Positions 42,460-52,915 of a stretch of 64,000 nucleotides of DNA are shown in pieces (the first letter of the stretch is position 1; the number at the start of each line of letters is the position of its first letter). The position numbers were made by a program, and so were the translations under genes. Below the pieces are notes generated by a model. The model worked only from the letters and a program-made list of their open reading frames with translations. It was not told where the DNA came from and searched no databases. Origin of the DNA: Vibrio jasicida CAIM 1864 = LMG 25398 (lineage in GTDB: Bacteria > Pseudomonadota > Gammaproteobacteria > Enterobacterales > Vibrionaceae); contig NZ_BAOG01000045.1 of NCBI RefSeq assembly GCF_000400365.1, positions 50,822 to 114,821 of the forward strand. The letters run 5' to 3'.

Positions 42460-44199
42460 ATGCGAATATTCTGGCAATTGCGTTGGTATTTTCGACAAAA
42501 GTGGAAACATTATGTAGGTTCAATCCTATTATTTGCTGTTATTTCCGCCCTGCAATTAATTCCTCCCAAAGCGGTTGGTATTATCGTTGACGGTGTCGTC
42601 GATAACACGCTAGAAACCCGTACCTTAGTCATGTGGTTATTGGGCCTTATCGTGTTGTTTTTTGCGATATATGCCTGTCGAATACTCTGGCGTATATGGC
42701 TATTTGGCGCGAGTTGGGAATTAGGGACCATTTTGCGTAATCGCCTGTATCGTCACTTGTCGACTCAACCTCCTCGTTTCTTTGAGCGTTTTAAAACTGG
42801 TGACCTCATGGCCCGAGGCACTAATGACGTGCGTAATATCGTGATGACCGCTGGAGAAGGTGTACTAACGGCAGCTGACTCACTGATTACTGGCATTGCA
42901 GTACTGATTGTGATGGTCACTCAAGTCAGTTGGAAGCTCACTGTCATGGCGTTGTTACCAATGCCATTCTTGGCGGTAATTATCTTCTTCATTGTTCGTA
43001 TTCTTCATAAACGCTTTAAAATTGCCCAAGAAGCCTTCTCTTCAATGTCAGATATGACGCAAGAATCTCTCAATGGCGTTCGCATGTTGCGTGCTTTTGG
43101 ATTAGAAAACCAAGAGCAACAACGCTTCGAAGACGTCGTTGATGATACAGGCGCAAAGAACATTGCAGTTGCAAGAGTGGATGCTCGTTTTGATCCTGCC
43201 ATTCAGATCACCATTGGTATGTCATTCTTCCTAAGTGTGGCTTCTGGCGCTTACTTGGTAGATAAAGGCGACATCACTTTGGGTGACTTAACCGCATTTA
43301 CCATGTATCTCGGCTTAATGATTTGGCCAATGCTGGCCTTTGCATTTTTGTTTAATATTCTTGAGCGTGGTTCTGCCGCTTGGAATCGCCTACAAGAAAT
43401 CTTCGATGAACAACCTGAAATCATCAGTGGTGAGAAATCGTTAGGTAAACAGCCATTACCATTGAACATCAAAATTGATGAATTCTATTGGTCTAAGAAT
43501 TTACCCGCCGCACTAACCGATTTATACGTCACATTAGAACCTGGAAAGATGTTGGGTATTGCGGGACCGGTTGGTAGTGGCAAATCAACGCTGCTGACTC
43601 TCTTGCTCCGTCAACATGATATGGATAATGGCACGATTCAGTTCGGTGACATTAACATTAAAGATGCCGTATTACCTGAGTGGCGAAATCGTTTTGCCGT
43701 CGTTAACCAAAGTCCTTTCCTATTCTCTAAATCGATCTTCGACAACATCGCTTTGGGTAATCCAGATGCGTCGAAAGACGAAGTCTACCGCGCGGCAAAA
43801 TTGGCGTGCATTCATGACGATATCGAAAAGTTTCCTGAAGGTTACCAAACCGAAGTGGGCGAAAAAGGCATTACCCTTTCTGGCGGTCAAAAGCAACGTA
43901 TCGCGATCGCTCGTGCGATGTTATTAAATGCTCAGGTTCTCGTGTTGGATGACGCACTGTCTGCCGTAGATGGCCGCACAGAACATCAAATACTTAAGAA
44001 CTTAGAAACTTATTATCGTGACCAATCGCTGATTGTCATTGCCCACCGCCTAACGGCTCTAGAGGCGGCTGAAGAAATCATCGTACTAAACCACGGTCAC
44101 ATTGGAGAGCGCGGACAGCACAAAGCGTTGCTTGAACGTCAAGGCTGGTACGCTGAAATGTATCAGTACCAAAAACTTGAACAGGCAATGGAGGACTAA
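42460..44199 (+). CDS. mdlA: ABC-type multidrug exporter half-transporter (MdlA-like)
   Basis: A 579-residue fused membrane/ATPase half-transporter. The transmembrane domain comes first (about 1-300, six helices), then the nucleotide-binding domain: Walker A GPVGSGKSTLL, Q-loop FAVVNQSPFLF, signature LSGGQKQRIAIARAML, Walker B VLVLDDALSAVDG, H-loop VIAHRLTALEAAEEIIVL. The Walker B carries Asp-Ala in place of Asp-Glu (LDDALS), so one ATP site may be degenerate, common in heterodimeric exporters. It ends 2 bases before mdlB. Together they likely export lipophilic drugs. Confidence 0.88.
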   Translation: MRIFWQLRWYFRQKWKHYVGSILLFAVISALQLIPPKAVGIIVDGVVDNTLETRTLVMWLLGLIVLFFAIYACRILWRIWLFGASWELGTILRNRLYRHLSTQPPRFFERFKTGDLMARGTNDVRNIVMTAGEGVLTAADSLITGIAVLIVMVTQVSWKLTVMALLPMPFLAVIIFFIVRILHKRFKIAQEAFSSMSDMTQESLNGVRMLRAFGLENQEQQRFEDVVDDTGAKNIAVARVDARFDPAIQITIGMSFFLSVASGAYLVDKGDITLGDLTAFTMYLGLMIWPMLAFAFLFNILERGSAAWNRLQEIFDEQPEIISGEKSLGKQPLPLNIKIDEFYWSKNLPAALTDLYVTLEPGKMLGIAGPVGSGKSTLLTLLLRQHDMDNGTIQFGDINIKDAVLPEWRNRFAVVNQSPFLFSKSIFDNIALGNPDASKDEVYRAAKLACIHDDIEKFPEGYQTEVGEKGITLSGGQKQRIAIARAMLLNAQVLVLDDALSAVDGRTEHQILKNLETYYRDQSLIVIAHRLTALEAAEEIIVLNHGHIGERGQHKALLERQGWYAEMYQYQKLEQAMED

Positions 44200-44201
44200 T
44201 C

Positions 44202-45980
44202 ATGAAGCAATCAACAACATTTAAGCGGTTAATGTCTTACCCATTGTCTCAGCCAAAGCCAATGATTAAAGGGCTTTCTCTGCTGTTTATTGCGGCGTTA
44301 GCCAGTGCCGGTGGGCCTTGGTTGATCCAATACTTTATCGATGAACATATTGCCAAAGGCGACTACTCGCGCGATATTTTGATTTCGCTCGCGGCTGGTT
44401 ACATCGCTTTGCAAATCATCTCCGCGACCTTCCAATACTTTCAGTCGCTACAATTCAGTATTGTTGCAACCGATACGATAAAAACCATTCGTAAACAAGT
44501 TTTCTCTGGTGTCATCAAACAACCGCTATCAGCATTCGATTACACACCTGCAGGGAAGCTGGTTTCTCGCATCACTAACGATACGGAATCGCTTCAGCAA
44601 TTTTATGAACTGCTTATCGCGACGGTGGTGAAAAATGTTGTCATGATCTTAGTCATGCTTGGCGTAATGACTTACATGAGTTGGAAGTTAACACTGGTTG
44701 TGTTGGTACTACTGCCTATCGTCGTTGGCTTTATGTACCTATTCAAACAGCTGAGTACCGAGAACTACCGCAACATGCGCGATTTGCTCACCGATATCAA
44801 TGCGAATTTAAGCGAATCAATCCAAGGGATGAGTGTTGTTCAGCTCATGCAACAAGAAGCGCGTTTTAACAAACAGTTTAATGACCTAACCGAGCAGCAC
44901 TTGGCTGCTTCTAAAAAGGTGATTCGTTTGAATGGCTACTTATTGCGCCCGTTAATGGACTTGTTAGCGGGCCTCGCCCTACTCTCTTTGGTGGCTATCT
45001 TTGGTTTCAACGGTATCGAACTGATTGGTGTGGGTGTGCTTTATGCGTTCATCAGTTATCTTGCTCGCGTTACCGAACCTTTAATTGAGATGACTCAACA
45101 ATTGGCACTGCTTCAGCAAGCGCTCGTATCAAGTGAACGTGTGTTCGAATTGATCGATGCGAAAGAGCAAACTTACGGTGATGACCATCAGCCATTAAGA
45201 ACTGGATCAATTGAGCTTAACCACCTGACTTTCAGTTACGACGGAAAACAAGATGTATTGAAGGACATTTCTTTAACGACCAACCACCAAGACTTTATTG
45301 CGCTTGTCGGTCATACCGGAAGCGGCAAAAGTACCCTAGCGTCCCTGTTAATGGGCTTCTACCCAGCAGAGTTCGGTGAACTGCTCATTGATGGGCGCCC
45401 ATTAAAGTCGTTAGGTAAAGATGTCCTTCGTAAAGATGTGGCCATGGTTCAACAAGATCCGCACATTCTCCCAGCAAGCGTGCGAGAAAATATATCTCTG
45501 GGTAGACCAATGGAAGACGCTCAGATTTGGGATGCTCTTGAAAAAGTCGGATTAGCTGAACAGATTCGTCGTTATCCGAATGGCTTGGATACGCAACTTG
45601 GCCAAGGTGAAACCAATCTTTCGGCAGGCCAAAAACAATTGCTTGCACTCGCGCGCGTATTAGTGGCGAAGCCAAAGATTCTTATTTTGGATGAAGCGAC
45701 TGCGAACATCGACTCGGGGACCGAAGCGTTGATTCAGAAGAGTCTAGAAGTACTTCGCCAAGACATGACACTTGTGGTGATTGCCCACCGTTTATCGACC
45801 ATTTTGGATGCCGATAAGATCATCGTCTTACACCATGGTGATTTGGTAGAAAGTGGAACACATAAAGCACTATTGAAGCAAAATGGTCGTTACGCGCAAA
45901 TGTACCAACTTCAACAAGCAAACCGCCATATTCAGCAAATTGAAGAAGAGGACGATAAGCAGTTCGAGGAAGCTGTTTAA
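44202..45980 (+). CDS. mdlB: ABC-type multidrug exporter half-transporter (MdlB-like)
   Basis: A 592-residue partner of the previous gene, with the same six-helix plus ATPase layout: Walker A GHTGSGKSTLASLLMG, Q-loop VAMVQQDPHIL, signature LSAGQKQLLALARVL (a noncanonical LSAGQ in place of LSGGQ), Walker B ILILDEATANID and H-loop VIAHRLSTILDADKIIVL. The paired degeneracies (Walker B Asp-Ala in MdlA, LSAGQ here) fit an asymmetric heterodimer. The start is two bases after mdlA. A hairpin terminator follows at 46012-46041. Confidence 0.88.
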   Translation: MKQSTTFKRLMSYPLSQPKPMIKGLSLLFIAALASAGGPWLIQYFIDEHIAKGDYSRDILISLAAGYIALQIISATFQYFQSLQFSIVATDTIKTIRKQVFSGVIKQPLSAFDYTPAGKLVSRITNDTESLQQFYELLIATVVKNVVMILVMLGVMTYMSWKLTLVVLVLLPIVVGFMYLFKQLSTENYRNMRDLLTDINANLSESIQGMSVVQLMQQEARFNKQFNDLTEQHLAASKKVIRLNGYLLRPLMDLLAGLALLSLVAIFGFNGIELIGVGVLYAFISYLARVTEPLIEMTQQLALLQQALVSSERVFELIDAKEQTYGDDHQPLRTGSIELNHLTFSYDGKQDVLKDISLTTNHQDFIALVGHTGSGKSTLASLLMGFYPAEFGELLIDGRPLKSLGKDVLRKDVAMVQQDPHILPASVRENISLGRPMEDAQIWDALEKVGLAEQIRRYPNGLDTQLGQGETNLSAGQKQLLALARVLVAKPKILILDEATANIDSGTEALIQKSLEVLRQDMTLVVIAHRLSTILDADKIIVLHHGDLVESGTHKALLKQNGRYAQMYQLQQANRHIQQIEEEDDKQFEEAV

Positions 45981-46011
45981 ACAGCTCAGAGCGAACATGA
46001 GCACTTACGTC

Positions 46012-46041
46012 AAGCCCGTTTTAACGAAACGGGCTTTTTCT
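46012..46041 (+). terminator. mdlAB terminator
   Basis: AAGCCCGTTT/AAACGGGCTT hairpin (46012-46021 and 46027-46036) with a T run. Confidence 0.88.
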
Positions 46042-46244
46042 TAGATGCAAACTTTCATTCATAATCTAAACAATTTCTTTATTTCTTACCTATTATTGAC
46101 ATAACCCCTCGCTATTATCAGCAAGGTCGTTGTAAAATCGCGCTAACTACCGACTCAACCTATTCAAACAATACCTGTTTATGACGTTTGTGGGTTTGTG
46201 TTTGCGAATTTTCACATTGCATATTAATTTCATGACAGAAGTCC

Positions 46245-46793
46245 ATGGACCAAGATAAGTTTACTAACATCTATCGCTTGCCAGGTTCGTTACAGATACG
46301 AATCGCTAAGTGGCAAAAGACCTTTCGCGGCACATCTGATTTAGTTCTTCATCAGGTGCTAGTGGAACGTAATAAGCAATTTAAGAAGCCGAGCTTTTTA
46401 CCGAAGAGCTGGTTTATCACGCCTATTGACGAGAAAGATATCACCATCACTCATCATGGTAAGTATATCCAGACGGTAATGCGTACTATGCTCGACAGAA
46501 AAGTGTCGTACAAACGCCTTTTCTTATCACGTATGGACGCCGAAAAAGGCGAAAACGTGTTGCGTGAATATAAGCTCGAATGGGTGAGAAAACACAACCA
46601 AATCGCAAAGAAATACAACCAAATAAAGAAAAAGCAGTACATGAACTTTGCAAGGGAAGAAGAAGAAACACTATACCCTTCCATTCCTAAAGGAGAGTTC
46701 GATAAAACGCTTTGGAACAAGTTGGTGGTTTCTAGTTTTGGACCAGAGAAGAAATACAAAAACCCCCACTACGTCCGTAAAGCTGATTTCTAA
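46245..46793 (+). CDS. Basic hypothetical protein
   Basis: A 182-residue lysine- and arginine-rich protein with no signal peptide, transmembrane segment or domain that I recognise. The central part is a long predicted helix or coiled coil rich in Lys, Gln and Asn (HNQIAKKYNQIKKKQYMNFAREEEE). The ATG at 46245 has only a weak ribosome-binding site. It is flanked by a 264-base upstream gap and a strong downstream terminator, so it is its own transcription unit. A nucleic-acid-binding role is conceivable from charge alone. Confidence 0.6.
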   Translation: MDQDKFTNIYRLPGSLQIRIAKWQKTFRGTSDLVLHQVLVERNKQFKKPSFLPKSWFITPIDEKDITITHHGKYIQTVMRTMLDRKVSYKRLFLSRMDAEKGENVLREYKLEWVRKHNQIAKKYNQIKKKQYMNFAREEEETLYPSIPKGEFDKTLWNKLVVSSFGPEKKYKNPHYVRKADF

Positions 46794-46822
46794 AAAATCC
46801 CCCGACTGCTCGGGGGATTTTT
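46793..46822. terminator. Bidirectional terminator
   Basis: AAAAATCCCCCGA/TCGGGGGATTTTT hairpin between the convergent hypothetical and siderophore-receptor genes. Confidence 0.92.
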
Positions 46823-46840
46823 CGTTTCGCTCTCGATGAT

Positions 46841-49063
46841 TTACCAATCGTAGGTAAGATTCGCAATCACATTCCTGCGATCACCATACCAACAGAAGCC
46901 GTCACACGTCGCAACATACTCTTTATCAGCTAGGTTTTTCGCCGCCACCTGAAGTTTGTAATCACCAATACGATAGCTTACCGTCGCGTCCATCAAGAAA
47001 TAGCCTGGGACCTTCAACGTTTCAGTGTTGTCACCGTAGGATTCACCCGTATATCGAGCACCCAGCCCGAAAGCTAAACCATCAAAAGTTCCTTCAAGGA
47101 AACGGTAATGTGCCCATGCAGAAGATACCGTGTTTGCTACTTGAGACGGCGTATTGCCAACCCAAGATGTATTTACATCCTCTTTAATTTCCGAATCCAC
47201 ATAAGCGATGTTACCAAGCAGAGTTAGTGACGGCGTCACGTTAGCAACCGCTTCTAATTCGAGCCCTTTGTTCTCTACCTTACCAATCTGAGTCAGCTCG
47301 TTGAGGTAAATACGAGCGAGGTTCTCTTTAGTTGCTTGATATGCAGCAACGTTAAAGTAACCATCAAACGAACGAGGTTGGTATTTCACACCAACTTCAA
47401 ACTGATCACCGCTTTCCGGTTTAGCGGGTTTACCAGCACTGTCCTGTTGAATGATTGGGTCGAAGTATTGTGAGTAACTAAAGTAAGGCGTAAATCCAGA
47501 ATCCGTGATGTACGCAGTACCTAAGCTTAACGTCCACTCTTCATTATCCACTTTGGTGCGTGAGCCTGTGGTTACGTTATGTACTTCATTACTCGTATTG
47601 TCATAACGCGCCCCCAATAACACAGCCCATTTATCGTTGATCAACATGTGATCTTGAAGATAGATACCAAGCTGTTCATTATCCACCTTAGTACGTTGTT
47701 TATCTGCGTCCGTTAGCGGTTGAAGTGTGGTTGAGTCAAGTAACCAAACGTTGTCTGAATAACTTGGGTTAAACACATCAAAACGTGGGTCAGGCAGCAT
47801 ACCAATTGACGTTGTTAAGATAGAGTCACCGTCCGCAACCAATGGATCACTGGCAAAGTCTTTGCCATCAATGCTCACCATTTGGTAATCAATTCCCACC
47901 ATGAGGTTGTGTTCCACACTTCCCCATTTCATATTGTGTATCAGACGGTTATCAATATTAAACGCGTCTGATGCCCCCTCTTCTGTGGTCGCTGCACGTA
48001 AAATACTCTTACGCTCGTTAAGCGGGTCAAGCAATGGACCTAGCCCTGGAACGTCTGCTGCATACACATAGGAGTACATCTGCCTCAGGTTCACCTCCAT
48101 TTGGCTGTAACGCGTCGACTGCACAAAAGACGTAGTGTCGTTAAACCTGTGTGAGAACTCGTAGCCTAAAGAAAGCTGTTCACGCTCGAATGTTTCCCAA
48201 TCCGTGTTTCCTATTGCAAGGCTATCACTGATCTTTCCATTTTTGTTTGGCTTTAATGTCCCCTCAACCGGTAAGAATTGCAGATACGGGTCGGAGTCAT
48301 CTTTCTGGTAGCTAGTCAGCAAGGTAATTTCCGACATATCTGTAAATTTGTACGTCAGTGACGGAGCAATTAAGAACCGCTCAGCCTCGACGCCATCAAC
48401 ACGCGTGCCATTTTTTCTCGCCAGACCTTGAACACGGATCGCGAGCTTTTCATTCACTTCGGAGTTCACGTCTAACGAAATTTGCTTACGATCTTCAGAG
48501 CCATATTCCAGAGACACCTGGCCAGAGCCACCATCAAATTGTGGGCGTTTGCTTACTAGGTTGATCACCCCACCCGGTGGGTTTTGGCCATAAAGAACAG
48601 AAGCAGCACCGCGCAACACTTCTACTCGCTCTAGTGCAAATGGGTCTATCTGCCAACTGTAAAAACCTGATGAGTAAAGACGAGTGCCATCTTGGTACAA
48701 GCCGCTGTTTGCCTGTTTGAAACCTCGGATGATAAACCAGTCTTGCTTGTTATCTTCACCAAAGTAGTTGGTTTGAATGCTTGGCGTATATTGCAGCGCA
48801 TCTGAAACACTGATGGATGCGCGATCATCCATTTGTTCGCGAGTCACTACAGAAACCGCGCGAGGCGTTTCATTGATCGCTAAATCCATTTTGGTTGCAG
48901 TGCGACTCTTAGCGCCAAGATAGCTAAAGTCGGGACCAACAGCACTGTCTTCTTGTAGGCCAATAACAACCAGGTTTTCATCTTCTTGAGCAAGCACTTG
49001 AGGGGTAGCTAACACCATTGCAATAGCCATTGACGCTGGTGTCAGCATAAACTGCCGATTCAT
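46841..49063 (-). CDS. TonB-dependent siderophore receptor (FhuA-like)
   Basis: A 740-residue outer-membrane receptor: signal MNRQFMLTPASMAIAMVLATPQVLA, then a short TonB-box-like segment (EDENLVVIG), a plug domain (LAINETPRAVSVVTREQMDDRASISVSDALQYTPSIQTN; VLYGQNPPGGVINLVSKRP) and a 22-strand barrel ending with a C-terminal aromatic (LTYDW). The ATG at 49063 has AAAGGAG eight bases upstream; the frame is open to 49195 but the extra residues are not signal-like. Next to fhuCDB it is most likely a receptor for hydroxamate siderophores such as ferrichrome; the ligand is inferred from neighbours. Confidence 0.9.
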   Translation of the reverse strand: MNRQFMLTPASMAIAMVLATPQVLAQEDENLVVIGLQEDSAVGPDFSYLGAKSRTATKMDLAINETPRAVSVVTREQMDDRASISVSDALQYTPSIQTNYFGEDNKQDWFIIRGFKQANSGLYQDGTRLYSSGFYSWQIDPFALERVEVLRGAASVLYGQNPPGGVINLVSKRPQFDGGSGQVSLEYGSEDRKQISLDVNSEVNEKLAIRVQGLARKNGTRVDGVEAERFLIAPSLTYKFTDMSEITLLTSYQKDDSDPYLQFLPVEGTLKPNKNGKISDSLAIGNTDWETFEREQLSLGYEFSHRFNDTTSFVQSTRYSQMEVNLRQMYSYVYAADVPGLGPLLDPLNERKSILRAATTEEGASDAFNIDNRLIHNMKWGSVEHNLMVGIDYQMVSIDGKDFASDPLVADGDSILTTSIGMLPDPRFDVFNPSYSDNVWLLDSTTLQPLTDADKQRTKVDNEQLGIYLQDHMLINDKWAVLLGARYDNTSNEVHNVTTGSRTKVDNEEWTLSLGTAYITDSGFTPYFSYSQYFDPIIQQDSAGKPAKPESGDQFEVGVKYQPRSFDGYFNVAAYQATKENLARIYLNELTQIGKVENKGLELEAVANVTPSLTLLGNIAYVDSEIKEDVNTSWVGNTPSQVANTVSSAWAHYRFLEGTFDGLAFGLGARYTGESYGDNTETLKVPGYFLMDATVSYRIGDYKLQVAAKNLADKEYVATCDGFCWYGDRRNVIANLTYDW

Positions 49064-49202
49064 TATTTTCTCCTTTAGTCGGCAACCTTTCCAACCTTTT
49101 ATAAGCAATATCAACGCACGAATACGATGAGGTTGGTTCCGGCATAACCACTGTTTTCCATAAATGCAAAAGCACAGAATGTGTTTTGCGAGCACTACTT
49201 AG

Positions 49203-49225
49203 TGGGTGATGAGAGCGATCACCCA
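49203..49225 (-). other. Hairpin between fhuB and the receptor gene
   Basis: TGGGTGAT/ATCACCCA, a perfect 8-bp stem with a 7-base loop and no T run, about 65 bases after the fhuB stop. It may be an RNA processing or stabilising site that lets receptor and transporter levels differ. I found no Fur box in this gap. Confidence 0.4.
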
Positions 49226-49289
49226 GTCATAGAATTCTTATCAGTTGTCTTTGTTTGGGTTCGTCGTCTTGCCCAGTGGATTTAAACTC

Positions 49290-51266
49290 TTACAAACGAC
49301 GTAACCCCCACATTAGGTACAGGCCCCCTATGATTGAGGCCATGAGACCTGCGGGTATCTCTTGAGGGTAAAGTACTTGCCTGCCTAGCCAATCTGCCAA
49401 CAGCATTACGCCAGCGCCAATTAAAGCCGCGCACAACATATGTTGGGATGCTTTATTAAATCCAAATAGACGTGCCAAATGTGGCGCAAGTAAACCGACG
49501 AAGCTGATAGGACCGACGACCAACGTTGCACTCACAGTGAGACAAGCGACAAGGAGTAACAGAACGGCACGGGAGCGATCTACATTTAGCCCTAATGCCT
49601 TTGAAGAAGAAGCGCCAATTGGCAAAATATCCAACCATCTTACACACACAAAGCTCAAGCCGATGAAGGTCAACGCCGACACGGCCAAAGGCAGCAAGGT
49701 ATCCAAAGAAACGTAATAAGTAGAGCCAGAGAGCCAAGCTAACGCCTGATAACTACGTGGATCACCGGTAGCCAAAATAAAACTCTGTATCGCATTCATC
49801 AGCGCAGTAATCGCAATACCTGTCAGCAAAATGCGCTCTGGTTGGAAGCCAGATTTTCTATTCAGTAAAACGATTACGAATATCGTAAGTAAAGCGCCGA
49901 TCAAACCACCTATCGACAAAGTAACCACAGACGCGCCAACGCCAGTAAACATGGCAATAATTAAGCCAATTGCCGTACCAGAACTGATACCGATAACTTC
50001 AGGGCTGGCCATTGGATTGCCACTTAAGCGTTGAATAATGGTTCCTGCTATCGCCAACATAGCACCTGCAATCGCCGCGGCTAGGAGTCTTGGCGTTCGC
50101 CATTCTAAAAATAGCCATTCTTTAGTCGAGAAAAGCGACGTCCAACCTTGATTCTGTACAGAAACCGTACTGAAAAGAACCACGCCCGCCAGAATAATCA
50201 GAAAGGTAAAAGCGATGGCGTGTTTATTCAGCTTATTGACTCGTTCGGAGTGTCGAGTAAGCACTGTTTGGGTATGCCCTTGTGTCTTTTGCGACAACCG
50301 CGGCAGTAACCAAAGTAGGAGCGGAGCACCAAGCGCAGCCGTTGCAGCTCCCGTAGGAATAAAGCTAGCCATTAGACCGGGTAATTGCTGAATAACCAAA
50401 TCGGTCAATGTCAATAACATTGCGCCGATCAACATCGATATCCAAAGCTTGTGCTTGATCTGATGAACACCAATTAAACGCGTGATTGCCGGAGCAGCTA
50501 GACCGATAAAACCGATGATACCAACCGTCGCCACCACCCAAGAGGTAATCAAAACCGCTAAACCCAGGCATACAAATCTTAGCTTTGCTAGAGATACACC
50601 TAAGCTTTTTGCTCCCTGTTCCGATAACTCCAATAAAGTTAATGGCTTAGCAAACAGAAATGCGACCAGGCCGGCAATCGCGACACGTGGGGCCAAATAG
50701 CGAAAGTCATCCCACCCACTTTGAACTAAAGAACCTGCTCCCCAAATCATCAATCCATTAAGCTTCTCGGTATTCATCATCAAAATGACCGTACTTAGCG
50801 AAGCAAAATACAAGTTAATTACCAGACCGGAAACCACAACAACGGTTGGAGACAAAGCGCGTCGCCAAGATAACAACATCACCAGCGCCATAGACGTAAC
50901 ACCGCCAATCAACGCAACAAGGTTGGCTGAAAAATCCAGCAACCAAGGGGCGAATAACGTCGCCAACATTAAGGTAAAATTCGCACCACTTGCGACACCA
51001 AGTGTAGTTGGTGAAGCCAGTGGATTACGCAAGACTTGTTGCATCAATACGCCAGCGACCGCCAATCCTGCGCCCGAAATAATGGTCGTGAAAACTCGCG
51101 GCCACCAGCTAAAATGCAGTAAAACCGAATCTATCGATTGAAAACTTGGTTGCCAAAGGCTTTTCAGCGCAACCGGAAATGCCGCTGTGTTGTGCAGATG
51201 AACCACACCAACAAACAGAGTAAGCGCCGAAAGTAACACCACCAGCGTCAAAGGAACGGTTTTCAT
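49290..51266 (-). CDS. fhuB: Ferric-hydroxamate ABC transporter permease (double-length FhuB)
   Basis: A 658-residue inner-membrane protein made of two homologous FecCD-type permease halves (about 1-330 and 340-658). Each has the GAxLAxAGxxxQxxxxNPLAxPxxxGxxSGA block: [31 protein letters not shown] and, in the second half, [31 protein letters not shown]. This doubled layout is that of FhuB rather than separate FecC/FecD. It forms the pore for ferric hydroxamates delivered by FhuD and driven by FhuC. Its ATG overlaps the fhuD stop by 4 bases. Confidence 0.93.
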   Translation of the reverse strand: MKTVPLTLVVLLSALTLFVGVVHLHNTAAFPVALKSLWQPSFQSIDSVLLHFSWWPRVFTTIISGAGLAVAGVLMQQVLRNPLASPTTLGVASGANFTLMLATLFAPWLLDFSANLVALIGGVTSMALVMLLSWRRALSPTVVVVSGLVINLYFASLSTVILMMNTEKLNGLMIWGAGSLVQSGWDDFRYLAPRVAIAGLVAFLFAKPLTLLELSEQGAKSLGVSLAKLRFVCLGLAVLITSWVVATVGIIGFIGLAAPAITRLIGVHQIKHKLWISMLIGAMLLTLTDLVIQQLPGLMASFIPTGAATAALGAPLLLWLLPRLSQKTQGHTQTVLTRHSERVNKLNKHAIAFTFLIILAGVVLFSTVSVQNQGWTSLFSTKEWLFLEWRTPRLLAAAIAGAMLAIAGTIIQRLSGNPMASPEVIGISSGTAIGLIIAMFTGVGASVVTLSIGGLIGALLTIFVIVLLNRKSGFQPERILLTGIAITALMNAIQSFILATGDPRSYQALAWLSGSTYYVSLDTLLPLAVSALTFIGLSFVCVRWLDILPIGASSSKALGLNVDRSRAVLLLLVACLTVSATLVVGPISFVGLLAPHLARLFGFNKASQHMLCAALIGAGVMLLADWLGRQVLYPQEIPAGLMASIIGGLYLMWGLRRL

Positions 51267-52138
51267 TCACGTTGCTCCTTTTCTTTTTCTGCAGCCACTA
51301 AGTGCGCAAATCGAACAGCAGAAGGCATCGAACCAAAGCTCCAAACGGGAGCGACTCGCATAACGGGATGGCCTGATTGCTCAACAATGTATTGCCAGAG
51401 TTTATCACTCGCGAGTTGCTGCTCCCCTCCATGAGGAAGTGGATCTACAATGACGATCTGTGCTGAGATTCCTGCCAATTTATCAATCCCAACCATGTTA
51501 AATCCCCAACTGTTGGTTTCTTCTTTCCATGCGTTAGAGAGACCGAGCTTGGCAATCGCCTGAGAATAAAGACTGTTTTCACCAAAAACGCGTACGTGCT
51601 TGGTATCCATAAATTGAATCATCAATAAAGGAACAGAATCTGCATCTATTGTTTGCTTGAGTTTGGAAAATTGCACCTCAGACTGTGTTATTAGAGTTTC
51701 CGCCTGCGCTTCTTTTCCCAACTCCTTTCCAAAAGTACGGGTAAATTGAGTGAGTACCGACCAATCCGTAATGCCTTTACCATAGAGATCGATGGTAGTC
51801 ACAGGCGCGATATCGGCAAGGCGCTCTTTCATAGCAGAGAAATAAGGCGCAATAAAAATACGATCCGGCTTGAGTTCATAAATACGTTCGATATTAGGTT
51901 GCGTCCTCAAACCCACATCTTTGGTTTGCACTGGCAACAATGGCGCTTTTACCCAAGCATCGTAATCTTGCCCTTGCGCAACCCCCACAGGCACAACACC
52001 AAGCGCCAACATGGTTTCAGTTTGGGTCCAATCGACAGACATAACTCGTTGCGAGGTTGCATCAACTGGGAAGGTTAAAAAGAGAGCCGTAAGGGAGGCT
52101 ACGTGCTTTAACCAAGAAAAACGAAGTATGAAGTTCAT
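51263..52138 (-). CDS. fhuD: Ferric-hydroxamate periplasmic binding protein
   Basis: A 291-residue class III solute-binding protein with a hydrophobic signal (about 1-27, [13 protein letters not shown]). FhuD-like segments include [33 protein letters not shown] near the N-terminus, and [33 protein letters not shown], the usual long-helix domain connection. It hands ferric hydroxamates from the outer-membrane receptor to FhuB. It lies 12 bases after fhuC and overlaps fhuB. Confidence 0.9.
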   Translation of the reverse strand: MNFILRFSWLKHVASLTALFLTFPVDATSQRVMSVDWTQTETMLALGVVPVGVAQGQDYDAWVKAPLLPVQTKDVGLRTQPNIERIYELKPDRIFIAPYFSAMKERLADIAPVTTIDLYGKGITDWSVLTQFTRTFGKELGKEAQAETLITQSEVQFSKLKQTIDADSVPLLMIQFMDTKHVRVFGENSLYSQAIAKLGLSNAWKEETNSWGFNMVGIDKLAGISAQIVIVDPLPHGGEQQLASDKLWQYIVEQSGHPVMRVAPVWSFGSMPSAVRFAHLVAAEKEKEQRE

Positions 52139-52150
52139 TGTCGACTCCGC

Positions 52151-52915
52151 TTAGCTTGGCATTGCTACTGGATATCCAGCGGGGTGATCTGAAATACGCA
52201 TTTCAATGCCATATATTTCTTTCAGCTTGGGCTCAGTGAACACTTGTTGAACATCACCTTGTGCAATCAAATCACCTTGATGTAGGGCTACGATGTGGTC
52301 ACAGAAGCGAGCGGCTAAATTGATGTCATGCAGAACAATGATGACCCCTAATCCAAGCTCTCTACTTAACTTAGCGATCAAAGAAAGCATATCGACCTGA
52401 TGGCTAATATCGAGCGCCGACAGTGGCTCATCAAGTAGCAAGTATTCCGTCTTTTGAGCAAGTAGCATGGCCAGCCACACACGTTGTCGCTCACCACCAG
52501 AAAGCGTGTCGACTAAACGATCAGCATATTTCAACGTTCCAGTCATCTCCATCGCTTCTTCGACTATGGTTTTGTCTTTTGCACTTAAACGCCCTAACAA
52601 ACCATGCCATGGATAACGACCAAAACTGACCAAATCACGGCTAAGAATACTGTCCGTCATCGGTAAGTGTTGGGGTAGATATGCGATATGTTGTGCGAAT
52701 TTTTTTGCGGAAAAATGATTAATATTGTCGCCGTGCAACAAAACATCACCGTCACTGTATGCCTGCTGCTGGGCTAACAACTTGAGAAGCGTGGATTTTC
52801 CTGAACCATTGTGGCCAACGAGCGCGTACGTTTTTCCAGTTTCAAACGTCAAATCAAATGCTTTCAACAGAGACTTTCCGTTAATATTGAACTGAAGAGC
52901 TTTGGCTTCTAACAT
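52151..52915 (-). CDS. fhuC: Ferric-hydroxamate ABC transporter ATPase
   Basis: A 254-residue ATP-binding protein, first gene of the locus. Walker A is GHNGSGKSTLLKLLA, the Q-loop region is IAYLPQHLPMTDS, the signature is LSGGERQRVWLAMLLAQ, Walker B is YLLLDEPLSALD and the H-loop is VIIVLHDINLAARFCDHIVAL. It drives siderophore import through FhuB. A Fur box lies about 145 bases upstream of its start. Confidence 0.93.
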   Translation of the reverse strand: MLEAKALQFNINGKSLLKAFDLTFETGKTYALVGHNGSGKSTLLKLLAQQQAYSDGDVLLHGDNINHFSAKKFAQHIAYLPQHLPMTDSILSRDLVSFGRYPWHGLLGRLSAKDKTIVEEAMEMTGTLKYADRLVDTLSGGERQRVWLAMLLAQKTEYLLLDEPLSALDISHQVDMLSLIAKLSRELGLGVIIVLHDINLAARFCDHIVALHQGDLIAQGDVQQVFTEPKLKEIYGIEMRISDHPAGYPVAMPS

